Shown piece after piece: positions 60,573 through 64,000 of a stretch of 64,000 nt of DNA (position 1 is its first letter; each line of letters begins with the position of its first letter). The notes beneath the pieces are model-generated. The model was given only the letters and a program-made list of their open reading frames with translations, ran no database searches and had not been told where the DNA came from. The stretch covers positions 814,001 through 878,000 of the forward strand of contig NZ_RWIV01000001.1 in NCBI RefSeq assembly GCF_003944835.1. Reading direction: 5' to 3'. The DNA comes from Bacillus sp. HMF5848. Its GTDB lineage: Bacteria > Bacillota > Bacilli > Bacillales > HMF5848. Position numbers and translations under genes: made by a program.

Positions 60573-60839
60573 TTGGACGATTATTATGAAAAGTTAACCA
60601 ATTACTTACTAGATAAAAATCATAAACTCTCCTATGCTGAAGCCCGTACGTGGGTTGAACTATTATGGGATGATTTTGAAGCAACTTATGCAAAAGCGGG
60701 TTGGTCATATTAAGGGAAATCTATGGCACAGCGGGTTGTGAAGCAGTGGATTGAACAATACGGTCCGTCTTTACATGAGTTTGAGGCACATAACACTAAA
60801 TATAAGCATTTTATGAATAAACAAAATAACATTCATTAA
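60573..60839 (+). pseudogene. yfhJ: yfhJ (WVELL protein) with an in-frame TAA
   Basis: The gene starts at TTG 60573 after AGGAGATGG and reads LDDYYEKLTNYLLDKNHKL, SYAEARTWVELLWDDFEAT, then YAKAGWSY before TAA at 60711-60713. The same frame continues without a break to 60839: GKSMAQRVVKQWIEQYG, then PSLHEFEAHNTKYKHF. B. subtilis YfhJ has a Lys at the position of the stop, so AAA to TAA would explain it. The downstream ATG at 60723 could restart translation. The 'WVELLW' core is intact. Either a recent nonsense mutation or recoding. Confidence 0.75.
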
Positions 60840-60929
60840 ATTGTGATGATCGTTAAGAAGCGCGATGAGCGGCAATAGAAAAAAGCGTAAAAACTATAGG
60901 ATGTCACAACTTGCCTTAATATTACAATG

Positions 60930-61047
60930 AAAAGGGTCTGTCCAAAAAGTAAAGTGCCAGGTACCCATTCTCTACAATATGAAGAAATGTCATTTTCTAC
61001 ATATTACAGTAGCGAATGGGAGCCAGGCACTTATGGATAGGCCTTTT
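60930..61047. repeat. Nested inverted-repeat element
   Basis: Outer arms AAAAGGGTCTGTCCA (60930-60944) and TGGATAGGCCTTTT (61034-61047) enclose inner arms AAGTGCCAGGTACCCATTC (60952-60970) and GAATGGGAGCCAGGCACTT (61014-61032). It lies between yfhJ and the convergent yfhP and may act as a terminator. The GTGCC/GGCAC core is shared with 27743-27836 and 13567-13610. Confidence 0.6.
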
Positions 61048-61097
61048 ATATTTATGTCTGTAGAGTTACGTTTTTGCATTAGCTTGAACATACGATT

Positions 61098-62081
61098 TTA
61101 AGATTCGGTTACAAACTTAAGTTTTTTCATCAGTTTAGCTTCACTAAAAATCCATCCTGTATAGGAGCTAATAATATTCTCCTGTAAGTCAAGCTTTACC
61201 ACAGCGACAAAAGGATAATATCCCTTGCTCAAGTAGCGTAAATCGGTGAAACGAACCTCATAATGATCATCGAGAATTTCAAATTCCCAACGGTATACAG
61301 GTGAAAAGGACAAAAATGCAGACAAATTTTTATCCTTCATAGCTTTTTGAACAACGGGTATATCTGGTATTTTTAATATTTCAAAACTGTCCACAATGGT
61401 AATTTTTTCTCCAGCTGCTTTTGCGACATATTGCTTTTTATCTGTTATAATGACTAAATGCCAATTCGTAAAACGAAGTGTTGGTGATACAATCACCTTT
61501 TGTACATGTGGCACGATAGCATGACAGGCCTTAATGACACGGTGTTTCATATAAAACCGTAGTACATAATAGCCAAGTAAAACAATGTAAATGCCAATAA
61601 ATGTGTAGCCAGGGTGAAAGCCAAACCTCCATAATATTAATCCAACTACATGCATAGAGAAGATGAACGGATCAAATGTATTAATAACACCTATTGCAAC
61701 CCACTTATTGGAAAGTGGTCTAAGTGCTTGTGTACCGTAAGCATTAAAAATATCTACAAATACATGAAAGCATACGGCTATAAATGTCCATATCCAAACA
61801 TGGAGAATATTTGCTTCAGGAAAAACAAAATGGAGTCCAATGGTAGCTAGGATAGGCCACAATAATACTGCCGGAAGAGAATGGGTGATACCACGATGGT
61901 TTCGAATGTATTTGGCGTTATTCACTAATTTTAGTACTGTATCTGAATCAGGAAGCTGAGAACCAATTAGCGTACCCACTAATACTGCTTGCCCTGTTAT
62001 TGTTCCAGGTGTGATAGCAGGGTCCAAAGTGGCCATCGCGCCTAGTGCAAGCCCCATTACAACATGTGTACCTGTATCCAC
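61098..62081 (-). CDS. yfhP: YfhP family membrane protein (metal-dependent hydrolase type)
   Basis: A 327-residue membrane protein of the DUF457/YfhP family. The start MDTGTHVVMGLALGAMATLD and the segments GSQLPDSDTVLKL and YIRNHRGITHSLPAV carry the His/Asp residues typical of this predicted metal-dependent membrane hydrolase group. Four to five helices cover the first 190 residues; the rest is soluble. GTG start after AAGGAGGC. In B. subtilis it also neighbours mutY, where it is thought to affect cell differentiation or lipid-related functions; its role is not firmly known. Confidence 0.9.
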   Translation of the reverse strand: MDTGTHVVMGLALGAMATLDPAITPGTITGQAVLVGTLIGSQLPDSDTVLKLVNNAKYIRNHRGITHSLPAVLLWPILATIGLHFVFPEANILHVWIWTFIAVCFHVFVDIFNAYGTQALRPLSNKWVAIGVINTFDPFIFSMHVVGLILWRFGFHPGYTFIGIYIVLLGYYVLRFYMKHRVIKACHAIVPHVQKVIVSPTLRFTNWHLVIITDKKQYVAKAAGEKITIVDSFEILKIPDIPVVQKAMKDKNLSAFLSFSPVYRWEFEILDDHYEVRFTDLRYLSKGYYPFVAVVKLDLQENIISSYTGWIFSEAKLMKKLKFVTES

Positions 62082-62187
62082 AACGTTAGCCTCCTTACAA
62101 TAAGATGCATAATGTTAGTGTATTCTAGATTGGACAAACAAATTATAGGTAAATTCTAATATAAGTTTAACATTGTAGGTGAAATCA

Positions 62188-63303
62188 ATGCCCAATATAC
62201 AAGAAATATTACAAAACTTTAATATAGAAGGATTTCAGCATGATTTACTATCATGGTTTGAACATGAACAGCGTGACTTACCATGGAGAAAAGACCAAGA
62301 TCCATACAAAATTTGGGTATCAGAAATAATGCTTCAGCAAACAAAAGTGGAAGCTGTTAAACCTTATTTTACTACTTTTATGGAAAGATTCCCAACAATA
62401 CAGGCTTTAGCTAATGCGGATGAACAAGATGTATTAAAAACGTGGGAAGGTTTAGGCTATTATTCAAGGGCTAGAAATTTGCACAGTGCTGTTAAAGAAG
62501 TAGTAGAGAAGTATGAAGGTAAGGTGCCTAGTAATCCGAAAGAAATCAGCACTCTAAAAGGTGTCGGACCATATACACAGGGCGCTATTTTAAGTATAGC
62601 TTATAATCAACCAGAACCAGCGGTAGATGGAAATGTAATGCGAGTAATGTCACGAATACTGTTAGTAAAAGAAGATATAATGCAAGTTAAAACAAGAAAA
62701 CTGTTTGAAAAAATCATCACAAACATAATATCGGAGAAAAACCCGTCTTTTTTTAACCAAGGATTAATGGAATTAGGCGCTCTTATTTGTATTCCAAAGA
62801 AGCCAGCCTGTTTACTCTGCCCTGTTCAAGAACATTGTCGTGCACTTAAAGAAGGCATGCAGTACGAGCTTCCAATTCGAAAGGCAAAGAAGAAGCAAAA
62901 AACGGTTACTATTATAGCTGCTATCCTAAAGAGCGAAGATGGAAAGATTTTAATTAGGAAGCGACCTAATGAAGGTTTGCTCGCTAATATGTGGGAATTT
63001 CCTAATTATTCTTATGTTCTAGATGATATTGCGCCTCCAACAATGCAATTTATGAATAATCTTGAAACAGATTTAGCATTTAAAAGTGAAATACATGACC
63101 AGCTTGCGTTAATCACACATGAATTTTCACATCTTATCTGGCATATTCAAGTGTACGAAGGTGTTGTGAAACAACACGGGGATTTAAGCAAACGAGATGA
63201 TGTTGCGCTTGTTACATTAGAACAATTAAGTAACTATCCATTTTCGGTAGCTCATCAAAAAATAATAAAATCATATATCGAGAAAAGAAACCAGGAAGTG
63301 TAA
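62188..63303 (+). CDS. mutY: A/G-specific adenine DNA glycosylase MutY
   Basis: A base-excision repair enzyme that removes adenine mispaired with 8-oxoguanine. The helix-hairpin-helix motif is LKGVGPYTQGA near residue 122, catalytic Glu46 lies in SEIMLQQT, and Asp146 in AVDGNVMR. The [4Fe-4S] cluster ligands are Cys200, Cys207, Cys210 and Cys216 in the C-x6-C-x2-C-x5-C arrangement. The C-terminal MutT-like domain (about 240-365) recognises 8-oxoG. The ATG at 62188 sits 8 bases after TAGGTG; the GTG at 62179 is part of that site. The final codons overlap a terminator. Confidence 0.96.
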   Translation: MPNIQEILQNFNIEGFQHDLLSWFEHEQRDLPWRKDQDPYKIWVSEIMLQQTKVEAVKPYFTTFMERFPTIQALANADEQDVLKTWEGLGYYSRARNLHSAVKEVVEKYEGKVPSNPKEISTLKGVGPYTQGAILSIAYNQPEPAVDGNVMRVMSRILLVKEDIMQVKTRKLFEKIITNIISEKNPSFFNQGLMELGALICIPKKPACLLCPVQEHCRALKEGMQYELPIRKAKKKQKTVTIIAAILKSEDGKILIRKRPNEGLLANMWEFPNYSYVLDDIAPPTMQFMNNLETDLAFKSEIHDQLALITHEFSHLIWHIQVYEGVVKQHGDLSKRDDVALVTLEQLSNYPFSVAHQKIIKSYIEKRNQEV

Positions 63304-63323
63304 TCAATACTCCTGGTTTTTTA
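63287..63323 (+). terminator. Terminator overlapping the end of mutY
   Basis: AAACCAGGA at 63288-63296 pairs with TCCTGGTTT at 63311-63319, followed by more T residues. The left arm lies inside the last codons of mutY. Confidence 0.82.
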
Positions 63324-63552
63324 TGTGTTGGTTGGGTCTTCATATAAGCGAAATAAAACAAGACTTATCTTTCTTGGTTAATCAGATAAATACGACAAGT
63401 AAAGGTAGTAAAGAACGATCCCACAAATTAGCCTTTTAACGATGCTTTTCGCTTTAACAGGATTAACGCTTATGAGTGGTCGATTCTAGCTTGTGCGCCT
63501 CTCACAGGATGATACAGTTTGAGCGATAGCATCAGTGCGCTGCAGCGTTAGC

Positions 63553-63798
63553 CTAAATGCGTGTGTTACGATTTTTAATCGTATGAAATTCTTGTACCGT
63601 GCGTGTAATCAGCTTCTTGTCTATATAAGCCCCCCGTGCTTCAATTTCCTTAATAATCTCTCTGTGAATTGTTTGTCCTTCTGTGTTTAAATATGGTGTT
63701 ATTTGTTGTAAGGAATGATGGAAAAATGCTAGCTCACTATCTTTCCATTCATCCTTGGCAATCATTGATAATTCAGTCATATCGCGTCCAACATACAT
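63553..63798 (-). CDS. yfhS: YfhS-like small protein
   Basis: An 81-residue hydrophilic protein beginning MYVGRDMTELSMIAKDEWKD and continuing SELAFFHHSLQQITPYLN, then EGQTIHREIIKEIEARGAY. The position between mutY and the sspE-type gene is that of B. subtilis yfhS, and the pattern fits, though I name it partly from context. GGAGGGATG-type ribosome binding site before the ATG. Function unknown. Confidence 0.7.
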   Translation of the reverse strand: MYVGRDMTELSMIAKDEWKDSELAFFHHSLQQITPYLNTEGQTIHREIIKEIEARGAYIDKKLITRTVQEFHTIKNRNTRI

Positions 63799-63917
63799 TA
63801 TTCATCCCTCCATAATATTAGCTTTTCTTTCCATAAAGTTGTTATTCAAAAAAGTTTTTAAAAAATGTAGGATATAAAAAATTATTGTTGGGTAACTTAA
63901 TTGTCGTGGAGGTGATA

Positions 63918-64000
63918 ATGATGGATCAAGGAGCAAAAACAAACGTACAAAAAGTTAAACAACAAAACGCACAATCAATGCAGAAAGCAGCTAGCCAACA
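63918..64000 (+). CDS. sspE: Gamma-type small acid-soluble spore protein, partial
   Basis: The first 27 codons of a SASP gene, cut by the window edge: MMDQGAKTNVQKVKQQNAQS and then MQKAASQ. The 'KTNVQKVKQQNAQS' stretch is the repeat unit of gamma-type SASP (SspE), which serves as an amino acid store in the spore. GTGGAGGTGA precedes the ATG pair at 63918/63921. Location after mutY and yfhS agrees with B. subtilis. Confidence 0.82.
   Translation, partial: MMDQGAKTNVQKVKQQNAQSMQKAASQ

Overview
The window comes from a low-GC, endospore-forming member of the Bacillaceae. Three things point there: small acid-soluble spore protein genes (sspK, and the start of an sspE-type gene at the right edge), a recognisable Bacillus yfh block (yfhD, yfhE, yfhF, recX, yfhH, sspK, yfhJ, yfhP, mutY, yfhS), and Bacillus-type ribosome binding sites with frequent TTG and GTG starts. 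I cannot name the species. A xenorhodopsin-type opsin gene and many short intergenic repeats are compatible with an environmental Bacillus relative.

Layout. 0-6.5 kb: a YbdG-like MscS channel, a tRNA-dihydrouridine synthase (yfjN type), a complete IS4-family insertion sequence sitting inside a copy of a dispersed repeat, and a penicillin-binding-type serine hydrolase. 6.6-12.4 kb: an orphan membrane protein, a MITE-like repeat, and a Bce-type peptide sensing/detoxification module (response regulator, intramembrane-sensing kinase, ABC ATPase, permease). 12.5-24.4 kb: an NAD-dependent epimerase, a two-domain YtkA-like lipoprotein, ywbE, a GH116-like glycosidase, a 1.6 kb stretch without long genes that holds a compact promoter-operator-terminator unit, an aldo/keto reductase-SDR-ThuA operon, a polytopic transporter and yfcE. 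24.7-33.6 kb: a frameshifted small gene, a methyltransferase and acetyltransferase, a second serine hydrolase, psiE, a yybP-ykoY (manganese) riboswitch ahead of a cation/Ca2+ exchanger, a guanine-type riboswitch ahead of xpt and a purine permease, and a DsrE-family protein. 34.1-37.2 kb: an FtsX-type ABC exporter pair whose composition differs from its surroundings. 37.3-53.6 kb: a HAD phosphatase, DegV, two divergent cell-wall enzymes, a xenorhodopsin pseudogene, two HD-GYP paralogues flanking a DUF1284 gene, an SDR, a DUF421 protein, a TPR protein, transporters, a VOC protein, and a DoxX gene preceded by two Rex-type operators. 53.6-64 kb: the yfh block, with an acetyltransferase, a tRNA-like element, an amidohydrolase and a lactate permease placed among its genes.

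Connections. The clearest functional units are the Bce module (7.8-12.3 kb), the guanine-regulated salvage/uptake pair (30.4-32.9 kb), the manganese-regulated exchanger (28.8-30.1 kb), the three-gene oxidoreductase operon (19.0-21.4 kb), and the cell-wall enzymes at 39.6-42.1 kb. Two genes, the opsin and yfhJ, are each interrupted by one in-frame TAA while the downstream coding sequence is intact. The least explained objects are the tRNA-like leader of the acetyltransferase at 54.2-54.9 kb, the small transcription unit at 18.1-18.5 kb, and a dispersed intergenic repeat with at least six copies, all in the same orientation. All functional names rest on reading motifs by eye; no database search was run.
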